This document shows, piece after piece, positions 1 through 11,858 of a stretch of 64,000 nt of DNA. This DNA is from Henricia sp. BOLD:AAB3569 (Eukaryota > Echinodermata > Asteroidea > Spinulosida > Echinasteridae): assembly GCA_037783545.1 (NCBI GenBank), contig JBBELK010000068.1:186001-250000 (forward strand), in the 5' to 3' direction. Every line of letters begins with the position of its first letter. The stretch's first letter is position 1. The position numbers and the translations under genes are program-made. The notes below the pieces were generated by a model. It had not been told where the DNA came from, ran no database searches, and saw only the letters and a program-made list of their open reading frames with translations.

Positions 1-61
1 TCTACATGCTTACAATTTGTGTGGAGTGATTAAAGGCACACGCTGCAACAAATATGATAAA

Positions 62-1501
62 TCATAGCTTATTTTGTGTGTGTACATAACAAGCTTTACT
101 GCGCAATACTCCTTTGTAGCGGAGTATCCATCCAACCATTACTTTCAGCTTACTCCATGAGGAGTATCGTCGGAATAGGTCATCAATGATACATGTACTC
201 GGTTTGGTAGTGGCATCAACGGAGTAAACTTGGGTTTCCCGTTTAACTTCAGGATCTTTGTCGAGTTGGTGCTTGAGGTCTGGTTGTTCAGGCCAGGTAT
301 CGATGTCCTTCATCAGGAAGGTTGGACCATTAATCCATCGGTCGCTGCTGATGAGTTGTTCAGCCGTCATTTCCCTGGAGACTTCGTCCGCGGGGTTCCG
401 GTTCGAGTCAACATGTTTCCACTGAGATGGCAAGGAGTGGTCATGAATGAGGGCAATGCGATTGGCGACGAAGGTCTTGAACTGTTTCTCTTCGTTACGA
501 AGGTACTGGAGCACAATCGTGCTATCCGTCCAGAAGACTGACTCTAGGAAGGTCACTTGCATGTGGTGTCTCAGTAATTGGTCCAAATTCACAGCAACAA
601 CCGCCGCTGCGAGCTCCATCCTGGGTATAGTACTGGGTTTTAGTGGAGCGAGCTTGGCTTTTGACATCAGGAATGTGCAGTGAGCTTTGCCGTGAATGTC
701 AACACTGCAAAGATAGGAGACGGCACCGTATGCCCTCTCCGAGGCATCAGCGAAGTGGTGCAACTGGGCTGTTGCGATTGCTTCCACGCTGGCTGGTTTC
801 ACACATCGGGGTATATTTAAGTTACTGATCAATGGCAAATCTTGTAACCAGCGATGCCATTGCTCAGCTACATCGTCCGGCATTGGATCGTCCCATCCGG
901 TCTTCAGACGGCAGAGAGTCTGGAACATCATCTTCGCCCTTAATACAAAGGGACTGACAAAGCCAAGGGGGTCGAATATCGAACTGGCTATGCTCAACAG
1001 GCCTCGCCGGGTGTAGGGTTTATCCTTCACATTGGAGTTGAAGGTGAAACTGTCGGTCTCAACTTGCCACAGCACTCCAAGTGCCCTTTCGGACGGTAGG
1101 TGTTCCTTGTCTAGGTCTATGCTTGAAACTGACTTTGCGCACTCTTCAACTGGTACAGACTTTAAGACTGCGCGAGAGTTACTCAACCACTTGTTGAGTC
1201 GGAAGCCTCCATGGGACAGTAAGCTGCGCAGCTGGCTCACTAATCTTACACCTACCTCTTCAGTAGGCACAGACTTTAGGCAATCATCTACGTAAAAGTT
1301 GCGTTCTACGGTCTGGATGGTACTTGGGTCATATTCAGCTCGATGATCACTAGCCGTTTGCTTCAAAGCAAAATTGGAACAGCTAGGACTCCAGACTCCT
1401 CCAAAGAGATGAGTCGTCATACGGTATACTTCAGGGTGTCGTTGGGGGTCACCTGCTTCCCACCACAGGAAGCGGAGCACATCTCGGTCTTTGGGTGTCA
1501 C
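62..1501 (-). pseudogene. BEL/Pao reverse transcriptase and RNase H fragment
   Basis: About 479 codons. FYVDDCLKSV is the YVDD catalytic motif of the RT; LHHFADASERAYG, FWTDSTIVLQYL and NPADEVSRE are the RNase H motifs. The family is the peptidase A17/BEL pol type. Its upstream end is cut off by a 17-bp tandem duplication (1493-1509 and 1510-1526) that shifts the frame and makes a stop. The frame also ends at about 62, soon after the segment FRRYSSWSKLKVMVGWILRYK, before any integrase sequence. Confidence 0.85.
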
Positions 1502-1526
1502 ATGAACTTGGGTGTCACATGAACTT
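1493..1526. repeat. 17-bp tandem duplication inside old BEL pol
   Basis: The unit GGGTGTCACATGAACTT occurs twice in direct tandem, at 1493-1509 and 1510-1526. Because 17 is not a multiple of three, the second copy changes frame and introduces TGA in the minus-strand RT reading frame. Confidence 0.95.
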
Positions 1527-1669
1527 GGTTGAACATCCCTTCGATGTCGGCCATCAGTGCTATGCGTTCCTGCCGAAACCGCAAAAGCACTCCAATCAAT
1601 TCATTGGTCAGGTCTGGACCTCGGTGGATGAAGTCATTGAGCGAGGTATAGTGATACTGAGCAGAACAG

Positions 1670-1942
1670 TCAAAGACTATTCTGACCTTTGTCTGGTTGC
1701 GTGGGCTTATTAATTACTGGATAATAAGACAGATACCAAACACATCCGTCTTCTTTGCCAAGTTCCGTCGTGGAAACTTGCTCGGCGTATCCTTTCTCAA
1801 GGAGGTCACGAATTCCACTGGTGTACTTTTTCATAAGTGTTGGGTCCTTCTGAAGGCGCTTCCCCAACAGCTTCAATCTTTGCTCGGCTACCAACCTGTT
1901 GTTAGGCAGGTGTAGCGGTCTCTGCTTGAATGGAATGTCCAT
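1670..1942 (-). pseudogene. BEL/Pao reverse transcriptase N-terminal fragment
   Basis: Residues such as LLEKGYAEQV and DGCVWYLSYYPV match the segment just upstream of the RT palm in BEL elements (compare LDKGYAEVVPE and DGRIWYIPHHGV in the intact copy at 46682-51346). The frame runs into a stop near 1670, but a second frame continues the domain as [10 protein letters not shown] from about 1720. A small indel near 1700-1730 therefore broke it. Confidence 0.75.
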
Positions 1943-2067
1943 ATGGAGTCATTGGAACCATCATGATGGAGAGATGTCTCCCAGATCAGCAAGGCCTTTC
2001 GGTCACTGACTGAGAGGGCATTGGTGTCATCGCCGACATTCTCAAGCTTCCAGAATTTCTCCACCTA

Positions 2068-2661
2068 TCAATGAAGATCGATGTCAGATTTCACAAAGTA
2101 GGTCTTTGTTGGCTTGGTTTCTTTACGGAGGTCAACTGGACCATTCAGTGTCAAGCCGAGCACTGTTCTTGTTGCATATGGCTCTCCTGCAGAGCCAGTA
2201 CGAACTTCTCGTGGTGTCATGATGTCTGGAGCATCTTGCCCAATCAGGAGGTGAACTTCCTTGGCATTGACATCAGGTAACTCGATGTCACGAAGGTGAG
2301 GCCAACGCTTCAGCTCTTCTTTGGTTACAAGACTGTCAAGGCCAATATTCATCTGAGGTCTGGTGAACACGTTGAACAAGGAGAACACATGTTCATCTGT
2401 TAAGTCGGCCACTTTTAAATCAACAACGAAAGTGTCCACTCTAGCAGCATTCTGACCAAGGGTAGTTAACCAGGTGGTGTCTTTCTTTCCCTGCAAGCCA
2501 AGTTTTCGCATCAGGTGCTCGGAACAGAAAGATTGAGTTGAACCTGTGTCCAACAGGGCAAATGTGGTCACAAGGTCCTTTCTTCCAGGTGCCTTAACAC
2601 GCACAGGAACTATCGGTAGTGCCACTTTGGGTAGGCCGGCCCCAGTGAGGCTGTAGGTCAC
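2068..2661 (-). pseudogene. BEL/Pao retropepsin-like protease fragment
   Basis: The reading frame contains FALLDTGSTQSFCSEHLMRKL, the active-site Asp-Thr-Gly loop of a BEL-type aspartic protease, then VHLLIGQDAPDIMTP and RTGSAGEPYATRTVLG, motifs that follow the protease in BEL/Pao polyproteins. It ends at a stop at about 2068, where the intact relative continues into the reverse transcriptase. It overlaps the zinc-knuckle fragment by a few bases in another frame. Confidence 0.8.
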
Positions 2662-2876
2662 TGTAGCGCTGGGTGTTGGGTCTTGAAGGTGTTTCGATGC
2701 TTCAGGTGGTGTAGATGGGTTTGCAGTACTTGTAGGTACTTGTTATGTTTCTTGCCACATCCTTCAATGGTACACACAAATGGGCGTGTGCAATCTCTGC
2801 CAAAGTGTCCTGACTTGAAACAGTTCACGCAGAGCCCCTTGCTCTGCACTAAGGCTAGACGATCATTTACTCTCAT
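2658..2876 (-). pseudogene. BEL/Pao CCHC zinc-knuckle fragment
   Basis: The fragment reads LCVNCFKSGHFGRDC, a CX2CX4HX4C retroviral-type knuckle, followed by a second Cys pair and His (CTIEGCGKKH). It lies between the DUF1759-like segment and the protease. It is in a different frame from both neighbours, so it is a piece of the broken gag-pol rather than a separate gene. Confidence 0.75.
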
Positions 2877-3129
2877 CGCTCTGATGAACTTCTCACACTG
2901 CGTGAGATAATGAGTCTGCCCACATTGAGGACAGGGTTCTCTTCGAGGTATCTCTGATGGTGTAAATTTATTGTAGTTTGTGGTTGTCCCTGTTGAGTTG
3001 GTTTGGATTCCAAAGCTCGATCGCTCGTTTACGAAACTTTGTGGGGTCCTTTGGCTTGTTATCTCTTCTTGGTCTGTCTCTGGATAATCTTTCCGAAGAC
3101 TGGATCACGAGCTTTATCAGCAGCCATCG

Positions 3130-4325
3130 TCACAACTGGCAAAGGTCATCAACATTGGGTGTTCGTTTGTGCATGATCTTTATTCGGTGCACATCTTTCA
3201 GCCAACGGGTTTTTAGATAGTGGGGGAGCCTCTCGACGATTGACAAGAGACTGGTTCTGTTATTCAATTCACCAAGGTAGCCCATCGTGTCATGGGTCTC
3301 ACAACAACATCGCAAGTCATCTGCTAATTCTTGCAGTGCTGTATTGTCGAAAATGTCTGGCTGATTAACAATCTTGTCAATCCACGCCTGGGAAATTGTG
3401 TGTTCATCACCAAATCGTTCTTTCAGCAAACGAAGGGCAAGTGCATATCCTGCTGCTGGTTCTTTAACCATGCAACACTGGGGCAGTCTTTTCACCTTTC
3501 CAGTGCAGTACTGTTGGAGCCGAATTAACTTTGCACCATCGGGTATGGATTCTCGGCCAACGGTGTTCTCAAAAGTTCGGATGAACGACCAATATTTCAA
3601 GGGGTCTCCATCGAATGTCATCATCTCGACCTTGGGAAGTTGAAAATCCTCCACCAAGGCCTCTTGGTGTACCCGAATATCACTGACCATCTGGCACAGG
3701 ACATCAGGTCATTACGGTATGTTAATGACAAAGGTTTAGGGGAATTCACTTGGTGTGTCAAAGGTGTCTTGTTAGATTTCGACGATGGAAATGCTGGGGT
3801 ACTAACTGGCTGTGTGCCATCATTCTGGGTGGTGTAGCCCGAGGTGGGTTTACACTGTGGACGTTGCTTCGGTGTATTTTCTTTGGGGTGTTTTACATTA
3901 GGTGTAGATTGGGTGAAGCCCACGTCCGAGTGATTAGCCGCCTCTGCTTCGGTATAAATTATCTCTAGAGCTTCAGCTCGAGCAAACTTAACTTTAAGTT
4001 CCATCTGTCGTCTTCTTTGGTCTAACTCAAGTTGCTTCTTCTGCATTTCTAGTGTCAATGCAAAGGATTCCATCTCAATTTCATTTTGTTCTTGCAGGGC
4101 TGTTGCTTCTGCTTGCAGCGCTGCCTTTTCAGCTCTGGCTCTCAGTCGAGCACTTGCAGTGGAGCGTGTTGATCCAACATGTGCTCGGGTATTTGAGCGT
4201 GCCAAGCTCCCTTGCTGGCTTACTGATTCATGAATCATGTCATGATCAACTTTGTCTTCAATGTTGGTGTTAATGTCCTTGGGTATTTCATCTTGACCAA
4301 TTTCTTAGTCCTCACTGGTATCCAT
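3130..4325 (-). pseudogene. BEL/Pao gag remnant
   Basis: The gag start is best placed at the ATG at 4325-4323 (M-D-T-S-E-D), because the frame after the TAA at 4305-4307 continues directly into the acidic and coiled-coil region. The first part, 4238-3700, has an Ala/Glu/Gln-rich helix (residues such as ARAEKAALQAEA, LEMQKKQLELDQRRRQMEL) typical of a gag coiled coil. A frame change near 3710 precedes a DUF1759-like segment (3690-3130) with FDGDPLKYWSFIRTFE and LLKERFGDEHTISQAWI. Two lesions (stop and frameshift) mean it cannot give an intact gag as written. Confidence 0.8.
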
Positions 4326-4329
4326 GGTT

Positions 4330-4920
4330 GTTGACATGCAAGGAGTTCGGTGTTACAAATTCTATTCCATACCGTACAAAACTAATGTAGCCAACCACAG
4401 CTACAGGCAAAGGAATGTCAAAGGGTCCCAGGTACAAATACGCTTCCTTGGTTTCTTGAATTAAAGTCAACGTTTATTAACTCCAACAATCGGTGAAATT
4501 ACAGGTCAATCAATAAATTTGGTAAACAAAACAACTGTCCACGTGTCGTTATTCTGGGGTGTTGATTAACTTGATGATTTACACTGGTGTGGACTGTACT
4601 GATTCACTAGATTGTCTGAAGGTAATTAAATCTGAGGTGTTTAGGAACTTCACTGGGTGTTAATTAGGCGAAATAAAACAAAATACATGTTTCGCGTCCG
4701 CGCCCGCTTCCTTTTTTGAGGCCGCCTGGATTTATTTTTTATTTTTTATTTCAAAAAAATTAGAAACAAATATTAAAAACTACAACAATAGACTCTTTCG
4801 GTTACTTTCTACATCGCGTAGCTACTAGACTAAATGCTTTTCGATCTTGCCATTACCAACTACCACGGCGAAAGCGTCCGAAAGTTTTGTATTCTAAAAT
4901 ATAAATAGCCAGTGTTCCCT
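4330..4920. other. Non-coding, possible BEL leader or LTR
   Basis: No gene is seen. The part next to the gag start is probably the leader and perhaps the 5' LTR of the decayed element. T- and A-rich tracts lie at about 4715-4775. Confidence 0.4.
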
Positions 4921-4924
4921 TGTG

Positions 4925-6758
4925 CAATAAGCCTTTTTGAGGTATGGCGGATACTATACCTGTCGCTAGAGGGCGCCCTGTCATTTGGGTAAACGCATCT
5001 AAAAATGGCAGACGGTTACCGTAGCGTGTACGTTGTTGTATTAAAATGCTTATCAAAACTTCATCTGTTTGACTGTTTAAAGATAACCTGACGACCAATA
5101 TTGTACGTGGTTTTGGAAATAGGATAATTGTCTATTGTATAAGAACAACTTTTAGTCTGTTTGTGGCAGATTTTGATCGTTTTCGTTATTGTTTTGCCTA
5201 GCATACGTGAAAAACGTCGTATACTTCAAAAATTGCTGATTCGTTCACGCACGTTTCTAAAGTCCGATAGGGTAAGAATTGATAATTTAACCAATAATAT
5301 TTTGGAAAGAATTTACGAGTCGGACGTCACATAAACCCTCCTGCACTAAACGTATAAGACATCTCGGAAGATTTCTTAGTTTTTCCTCGTAAAATCTTCA
5401 CTTTTTCCCCCTCCAAAATTTGTTCTTTTCATTTGCACTTTAGAAAATGTATGGAATTAGAAAAAGTATGGAATTCTTTCCAAGGTCTAAAACAATATGG
5501 TCAAGTTATCAATTCTTTCCCGTGGTTTCTGGAAGTTCACATGTAAAGTTCTTTGACAGTTTTGACATCTGTATTTTCAGATTTGCCAATGAATAAACTC
5601 AGTGTCGCGCGGCTTCTAGTTATCTTGTTTCACTTGGCTCTTTTATTTACACTCATTTGTCAATGGCCAAAACAAAATTTCATGTATTAGCTGTATTTTT
5701 TAGTGTTTCACAACTTGCATAGTCAAGCTTTATGAATAATTAGGAATGAACACGATGGGGAATAGGAAATTTTCTTCATTATGAGCAGAATGTTCAATGA
5801 CCAGTTCTCTTATCAGAGTTTTGACTGTACCATAACATGATGGAAGCTTAAGATGGAGTGATTTTTAGAGCACCTATACATGCATAGTTAATGGTACTAT
5901 CGATTGGTAAATTCTTAAAAACGGTGATGAATTGAGAGCCTGTGTCGAGAAAACTACATACAAATAGTCTAACACTGATTATAAGAGCACTGTTAATTCA
6001 AAGTAATGCTTATAACAAGGACAAATTTGGGTCCCAACTCTTTCTTCTTCTTTTTCAAGATTGGTATTACAAAATTTAACTATTATAACAAGTTAATTTG
6101 GAAAAAGCTGCAATTTCTTCCAGGAATGATGATAAGGCACATTGTTGGTTTTCAGCCAGTCGTGCAGTCATGCAGGATCTACTGCTTGTAAACTCAAACT
6201 GTCATTTGTAGGCCTATTATTCATCTGGACTATAATTAAAAGAGCCAAAAGACACAAATTAAAACATAACACACTGATTGGTCTTTTGGGAAACAGTCAT
6301 AGCGTAACTTAGCTAGTTAAAATAGACCCTATACTCAGCTAAGGCTTTAGGCAAACACATAGCACGTTATAGAGTAGACCAAGGCTTGCTTCACTAGTTT
6401 CACTAGGCCTAGCCCAACTTTGCTCGGTTTCCTTTGCATGTGTCCATCATTTTGATATATGACCGTGCGCGCGTTGGGTACGCCACGGGCTAGGCGCATC
6501 CTATGCCTTAATGCTGGGTTAAATCAGCCAGATTAACACATATCATGTGCCGTAGATAAATGAGTATCTTTAACCCGTCCATTACCGTAATTAAGCACTA
6601 AAATGTCATTTAAAAAAGGCGGCTTTAGCCGTCAGTAAAAATGTAAACGTACACCCACCCGCACAAACGTACGTACAAACGTCGGCCATTTTGGTTTATT
6701 TTACCCAAATCAAAGGGCGCCCTCTATAAGGCAGCCATACTTCAAAAAGGCTTATTGT
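4925..6758. repeat. Inverted-repeat pair (~100-bp imperfect arms)
   Basis: The left arm, 4925-5025, starts CAATAAGCC and contains GAGGGCGCCCT and ATTTGGGTAAA. The right arm, about 6655-6758, carries the reverse complement of the same blocks in the same order. Similarity stops outside CAATAAGCC. The pair could be the terminal inverted repeats of a ~1.8-kb non-coding element, or two opposed copies of a short repeat. The interior (5040-6650) shows no gene. Confidence 0.55.
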
Positions 6759-6769
6759 GATCATGTGAT

Positions 6770-7740
6770 CGTGAATGTAGTTTTTACATAGTCGTTTACC
6801 GTAATATTCATCACACTTCTATAGATGAAGATTCATTCATAGGTGTAGCTAGACTCATAGGGTTTACATGAAGTCTGGTTGAAGATGAAGGTTTGCTTAA
6901 CGAGGAAGATGGTTTCAAATGGAGGTTTTCAAATGAACTATGAAGTCTTGAAGTCTTGAAGGTTTTGCTGCAAAATACAAACCGAATTTACGCTATGATT
7001 CTATCAGTATTTCTCTATCCAAAAGGTACAGATTACATGTTCATAGATCATGTACAAAATAAAATGCAAGACTCTCAACCTACAGTCACGTATGATGCAC
7101 AATTATCACTTGAACGTACTGTAGTAACATATTACACTACATGAAGTTACACATGAATGTAATTTTCCGTTTTCTAACATGTGCAAATTCGCCAAATAAA
7201 CGATTCAAAATGTTGCTCTAAATTTCTCCATTTTCACAAATAATGAATCAAAACTGATTACTTACTACGCTGGGGTTATACAATGGCTTATTTATCTGAA
7301 ATAATTGGGATTAATCAGGTAATTATAAGTGGAATTTACGATAGGATTTATTACGTGAGGTTCATTCACTGAGATTTACATGATACATGGATTTTTGTGG
7401 AATTTATGGTTTAACAAAATAGCGCCCTCAAGAGGCTAACAAAATATAACTACGGTGGCTCCAAAGTGCCATGTCCGCTACAGGCACAAAAAGGAAACGC
7501 AGTGATCTGTAACAACTAAACAAAACCAACGGTCCTTTTCAGGACCACCACATCTACAAAAGAGAGATTCTGATCTGCCTTAACCTATACCACCAATACC
7601 ACCCTAACGTTATATTAAAATGACCCCCAACAATATAACCCCAAACAAATAAAAGGTCATGGCAAAAAGGAAACTCAAAAAAAAAAAAAAAAGATCACTA
7701 AGCCAAACCAAATCCAACAGATGAGAGTGTCATTCCTAAT
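6770..7740. other. Non-coding stretch
   Basis: No supported gene. An A run lies near 7677-7692, and from about 7550 the plus strand becomes A/C-rich, leading into the retroelement fragment that follows. Confidence 0.4.
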
Positions 7741-7765
7741 GCACAAAAAACACCCCTAGAGGGTA

Positions 7766-8175
7766 CACACCCGAAGAAATCCAAGCGGCAACATCAAAGG
7801 TAAAACATGCCGGAAGGGTCAACCTTATCGACAAAAAAAGGGATAACGCAACAAAGCAAACCCCACTCGTACGTCTTCTCTACAACCTATAATCCAGCAA
7901 TAAAGAACCATAACCTGAGAAAAGCGGTAAACAAACACTGGCACCTAATTCAAAGCGCTTAACTACTAAAGGACATTTTTCCTAAACCACCGCTAATTGC
8001 TTTCAAAAAAGCGGAAAACCTGAAACAAAAAATGATCCGAGCCAAATTACCCAACCATGCACGAAAAACGGCTCCCCCACAACTATCAGATTCAGGTTAC
8101 GACGAAAACAGCCAGGAACCGGATGAAACCCTAAACATCCTCATCTCACTGCTTGAAGAACAAATAACTTCTTAA
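7766..8175 (+). pseudogene. Retroelement polyprotein C-terminal fragment
   Basis: Two plus frames join into one sensible protein tail. The first gives TPEEIQAATSKVKHAGR to about 7875. A second frame then gives TYNPAIKNHNLRKAVNKHW, an in-frame TAA, then LLKDIFPKPPLIAFKK, NLKQKMIRAKL and a tail ending ISLLEEQITS before TAA at 8173-8175. The pattern TYNPA...HW...FPxPPLIAFKxxxNLKxxxVRAKL is one I associate with the region after the RT in Penelope-like and related reverse-transcriptase proteins. That family placement is recollection, not proof. One frameshift and one stop mark it as dead. Confidence 0.5.
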
Positions 8176-8530
8176 AAGCTGGATCCTTCCGCTCAAGGAA
8201 ACCAAAGCGAGTCACCCGGATTCTCCCGAATCCCACCCGCAGCTGATGAGCAGACGGTAGCCTAGAAAGCGAGCTCCTGCTTCACCAAAAGGAACTGAAA
8301 AACGTTCCTTTACTCGCACAAACCCACCCACATCCCATCCCATATTACCAATGTAAAATAAACCCAGTAAAACGGAACAATTGGACACACTTAAAATTTG
8401 AAATTAAAATAACATATTTTATTTCAAACAATAAAAACAAGTCGACCAGAACGGCCGTGTCACTGAATGGGTAAGCACATATCACCCCACCCACGCCCCC
8501 TTTTACTTAACTGCATGCACCAAATACATT

Positions 8531-8630
8531 GGGTCCGACTTGGTCATGCATGGGTCCGACTTGGTCCGGGTCCGACTTAGTCCGGGTCCGACTTGGTCTA
8601 GGTCCGACTTGGTTTGGGTCCGACATGACC
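8531..8630. repeat. Short tandem repeat, 15-bp unit
   Basis: About six imperfect copies of GGGTCCGACTTGGTC, some separated by a few extra bases. Confidence 0.85.
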
Positions 8631-8631
8631 T

Positions 8632-9241
8632 GGGGTGGATTGCAATAAGAAAGTTAGGACATCCTAACTCCTAGGACGTCATAACTCTGACATCACATCA
8701 TTTTGCCTTGCAATAAACATTTATGTATCCTAACTTGTGTCCTAGGACACATCAAATTTAAGACACCTAATACGTACGTGTCCTAAGTTATGTTTTTAGA
8801 AAAATTTTCAAAATTTCCTGCTCAATTCAGACAAAAGGAGCATATTGTGACTAGGATCAAAAGTTTATTTTTTTTATAGTTTGTCTTTCTTAAACTCAGT
8901 TTTCACTGAAAGGAAATTACGATTCAAGCTTGGCCTATGTTAATTCTGAAAGTTTTCACGATGTTTTTCACGCCACTGTCACGCGTACGTACGGCAGCAA
9001 CAACCGGCTAGTAATGTAATACACATATGCGCGATGGTATGCAAACACACGAATTCATGCGATTGAAACGCCGCTCACAACAGTAAAGACATATAAGCTT
9101 TTATGTCTTAGCTAAGACATCCTAACTTTTGGATATTGCAAGGCATTTTTCAATGTACGTGTCGTAGCTGAGATGTTCTAAAACTTAGTTAGGACATATG
9201 ATGTGTCTCAGACTTAAGACTGTTATATTGCAATCCACCCC
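8632..9241. mobile_element. Non-coding TIR element (~610 bp)
   Basis: The ends are inverted copies of GGGGTGGATTGCAATA. The interior is full of short inverted pieces of a TTAGGACA/TGTCCTAA motif, so most of it can fold on itself. No coding sequence is seen. It is probably a MITE of an unassigned DNA-transposon family. Confidence 0.7.
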
Positions 9242-9283
9242 TGCTTCGGTGAAACAAACACGCCCTAAAACACAAGTTGCATA

Positions 9284-9500
9284 CAATTTTCGAGCAACAC
9301 GCGCGCGTGTTTGGAACATGTTCCAGCGTGTGCGTGCGCGTACTTGGCGTTTAAGTACGCGCACGCACAGGGAACATTTTCTAAACACGCGCGCGTTGCT
9401 CGAAATTTGTTTGAAATACGGCGCAACCGATGCGCGACACAAAAAAAATACGCTCAAAATCATGATGCACGTGGCAATTTGTAGAAAGTGACGTCATTTG
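9284..9500. repeat. Palindromic repeat rich in CG, dispersed copy
   Basis: The arms CGAGCAACACGCGCGCGTGT and the inverse near 9388-9405 flank a centre with GTACGCGCACGCAC. The right part (about 9340-9510) is repeated at 12395-12545, including the tail with GTGACGTCATTTGA. Confidence 0.7.
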
Positions 9501-9628
9501 AACGTGATCAATTACAGGCTTGTTTTTTTTACACATCAATTTATAAAACCAGTGGCGCAGTGTAAGTTAATTAGTCCTAGGCCTACTATTTTCCTTTTTT
9601 TTAACTGACTGCCGGCTAAATAGCATAG

Positions 9629-9878
9629 GTGGGGCGAAGTGGCAATGGGGCGAAGTGGCGATAGGGCGAAATGGCGATGGGGCGAAGTGGCGATGGGGCG
9701 AAATAGCGATGGGGCGAAGTGGCAATGGGGCGAAGTGGCAACGGGGCGAAGTGGCAATGGGGCGAAGTGGCAATGGGGCGAAGTGGTAATGGGGCGAAGT
9801 GGTAATGGGGCGATGTGGTATGGGGCGAACTGACATGGGGCGAACTGACATGGGGCGAAGTGGAAATGGGGCGAATTT
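9629..9878. repeat. Minisatellite, 16-bp unit, ~15 copies
   Basis: Units of GGGGCGAAGTGGCAAT with single-base variants (GCGAT, GTAAT) and a few 15-bp units at the right end. Long open frames across it on both strands are products of the repeat and are not genes. Confidence 0.95.
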
Positions 9879-11037
9879 TGTGACTGTAAAGCGTCGTCAG
9901 GTACGGCATGTACATGTACGCAGTATACGGTGACCTCGCCACTATGTTACGTTGATGAACAATCGGCGACCTCACGGACCTGAAGACTATGCCGACATTT
10001 ACGTTACCTGTTTTATACTCGATACTAAACTGAAATCTTACCTATGGAAGTCACCATGTTGGGAGCAATAATTAAGTCACCATGCCGTTTTTGAGGAGTA
10101 TTTAGAGGACCGGAATGCAACGAACTTGCAGCGAAAAACAAATCGACTCGTACCCGAGCCAACTCGTACCCTACTTCGCAAACTCGTGTCGTACGTGCAT
10201 AGAGTTATAACTGTACACGCGCTACGTGTACACGAATGCCAATTCGCATGCCAACTCGTACGCACCAACTCGTACCTTCGACGCCAAAATCTTTATACCA
10301 GATAGAGCCGTTTTTTTTTGTCGCCGAAAAGGCACACAATTTTACGACAACCCAGACGGATTAACTTTCAATTATCACAAGTCTTAAATCATGCAATCAT
10401 TTTAATTCATTTTATTTATTTTAAGTCCGTTACCTAACATAAAACATGTCATACCTGCAGTAAACAGCAAATTATGAACAAGCATTAGTGTAGCAACATA
10501 AAGAGTGCATATAACCATGACCACCCACATTTCTTTCCCAACTTTGAACACAACCATTGCGTGTAAAACGAACACTTTATGAATGGTTTTCGTTGAGCAA
10601 CTTTCGATTGTATCATATCATGCTGCTAAATAGTCTGTAAGTGTAATACAATAAGAAATTGTCAGAGTAGCCCTAAATGTATCTATTAGCCTTAAAAATT
10701 CAACGATTGATACTTCAGCAGTTAACAAAATTAAAACGCCAAACAAAATTTTTTAACTTTTATCTCTGAGTTACATGTAGGCTATGTCATGATTGTATAT
10801 ATCATGTATTTACCTCTTCTATTTGCATATTTTGTTTTAGGTAACCGGACTTAAAATACATTTAGGGCTACTCTGACAATTTCTTATTGTATTACACTTA
10901 TAGACTATTTAGCACCATGATATGATACAATCGAAAGTTGCTCAACGAAAACCATTCATAAAGTGTTCGTTTTACATGCAATGGTTGTGTTCAAAGTTGG
11001 GAAAGAAATGTGGGTGGTCATGATTAATATGCATTAT

Positions 11038-11265
11038 ATACCTCATACATTGAGTCTCGTTAACTGATTGGTTAAAAGCAGATCACCTGACATGGAATAG
11101 TTTAACCATTTCCGACGGCAACTAAAAAAAGTACTATTGTTTGACCTTTGCGTCATAGGTCAAAGGATAGTACAATTTTGGGCAACTGAAAAAGTACTAT
11201 TGTTTGACCTCTGCGTCATAGGTCAAAAATACCAATAATTTTGACACATAAAATCAATGTATGAG
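11038..11265. mobile_element. Hairpin element A, copy 1
   Basis: The ends are inverted: ACCTCATACATTGA at the left and TCAATGTATGAGGT at the right. The inside has repeated AAGTACTATTGTTTGACC blocks. A related copy is at 11519-11858. Confidence 0.7.
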
Positions 11266-11461
11266 GTATATAAAACAAATATTGACTGCTCTTTATTCGG
11301 GTTATGGAGCAAACTATCGTCCCTCGGTTATTTTGAGACGGCAGGCCTGCTATTTTCCCTCGGCCTACGGCCTCGGGAAAATAGCAGGCCTGCCGTCTCA
11401 AAATAACCTCGGGACGATAGTTTGCACCATCACCCTCATGAGCAGTCAATATTTGTATACT
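11266..11461. mobile_element. Hairpin element B, copy 1
   Basis: An almost perfect ~190-bp palindrome. The ends are AAATATTGACTGCTC and its inverse, and the centre is GGCCTACGGCC flanked by long CCCTCGG/CCGAGGG arms. It sits directly next to hairpin A. Confidence 0.8.
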
Positions 11462-11518
11462 ATTTATGTTGCTTGTACTAATGCTTGTTCATAATTAGCT
11501 GTTTACTGCAGGTATGAT

Positions 11519-11858
11519 ACCTCATACATTGATTCTCGTTCACTTATTGGTTAAACGCAGATCACGCGACATAGATTAGTTCAACCATTTCAGTGGGCAA
11601 CTGAAAAAAAGTACTATTGTTTGACCTATTGCGCAATAGGTCAAAGGATAGTACTTTCTAAAAGTACTATTTCATAGCGCGTACGCAATCGCGCGAGCGT
11701 GTGCCAGCGCGCGGGAAACGCGTTCGCGTGAAGCAACAATATAGCAGTGGTGTTCGCGTTCACGCGAACAATGTGCACTTTGGCTTGCCTCTCTAAAAAC
11801 TGAATTCTGTCCTGAAAATACCAATCATTTGACACAAAAAAAATCAATGTATGAGGTA
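11519..11858. mobile_element. Hairpin element A, copy 2
   Basis: Same terminal motifs as copy 1 (ACCTCATACATTGA and inverse). It is longer because of extra CG-rich sequence at about 11680-11800. Confidence 0.65.

Larger units (their letters stand above)
1..4325 (-). mobile_element. Decayed BEL/Pao LTR retrotransposon, internal region
   Basis: The minus strand carries, in order from right to left, a BEL/Pao gag with coiled coil and DUF1759-like region, CCHC knuckle, aspartic protease, reverse transcriptase and RNase H. The integrase and 3' LTR would lie beyond position 1 or are lost. The frame is broken several times: an in-frame TAA near the gag start (4305-4307), a frame change near 3710, further frame changes around 2880-3130, 1700-1730 and 1493-1526, and a stop at about 62. 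It differs at many residues from the intact BEL copy at 45863-53445, so it is a different, older family. The right LTR could not be delimited; it may lie in 4330-4700. Confidence 0.85.
10447..11513. repeat. Foldback with nested insertion
   Basis: Inner arms at about 10514-10683 and 10857-11023 are near-perfect reverse complements. The outer part of the left arm (10447-10500, with CTGCAGTAAACAGC) matches the reverse complement of 11463-11513. The right arm is interrupted at about 11038-11461 by two hairpin elements, so these inserted into a pre-existing foldback. No coding sequence is seen. Confidence 0.8.

Noticed and set aside
9536-9975. Frames of 60-119 codons with repeated SPHRHFAP or AKWRWGE
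   Set aside because: Produced by the 16-bp minisatellite at 9629-9878.
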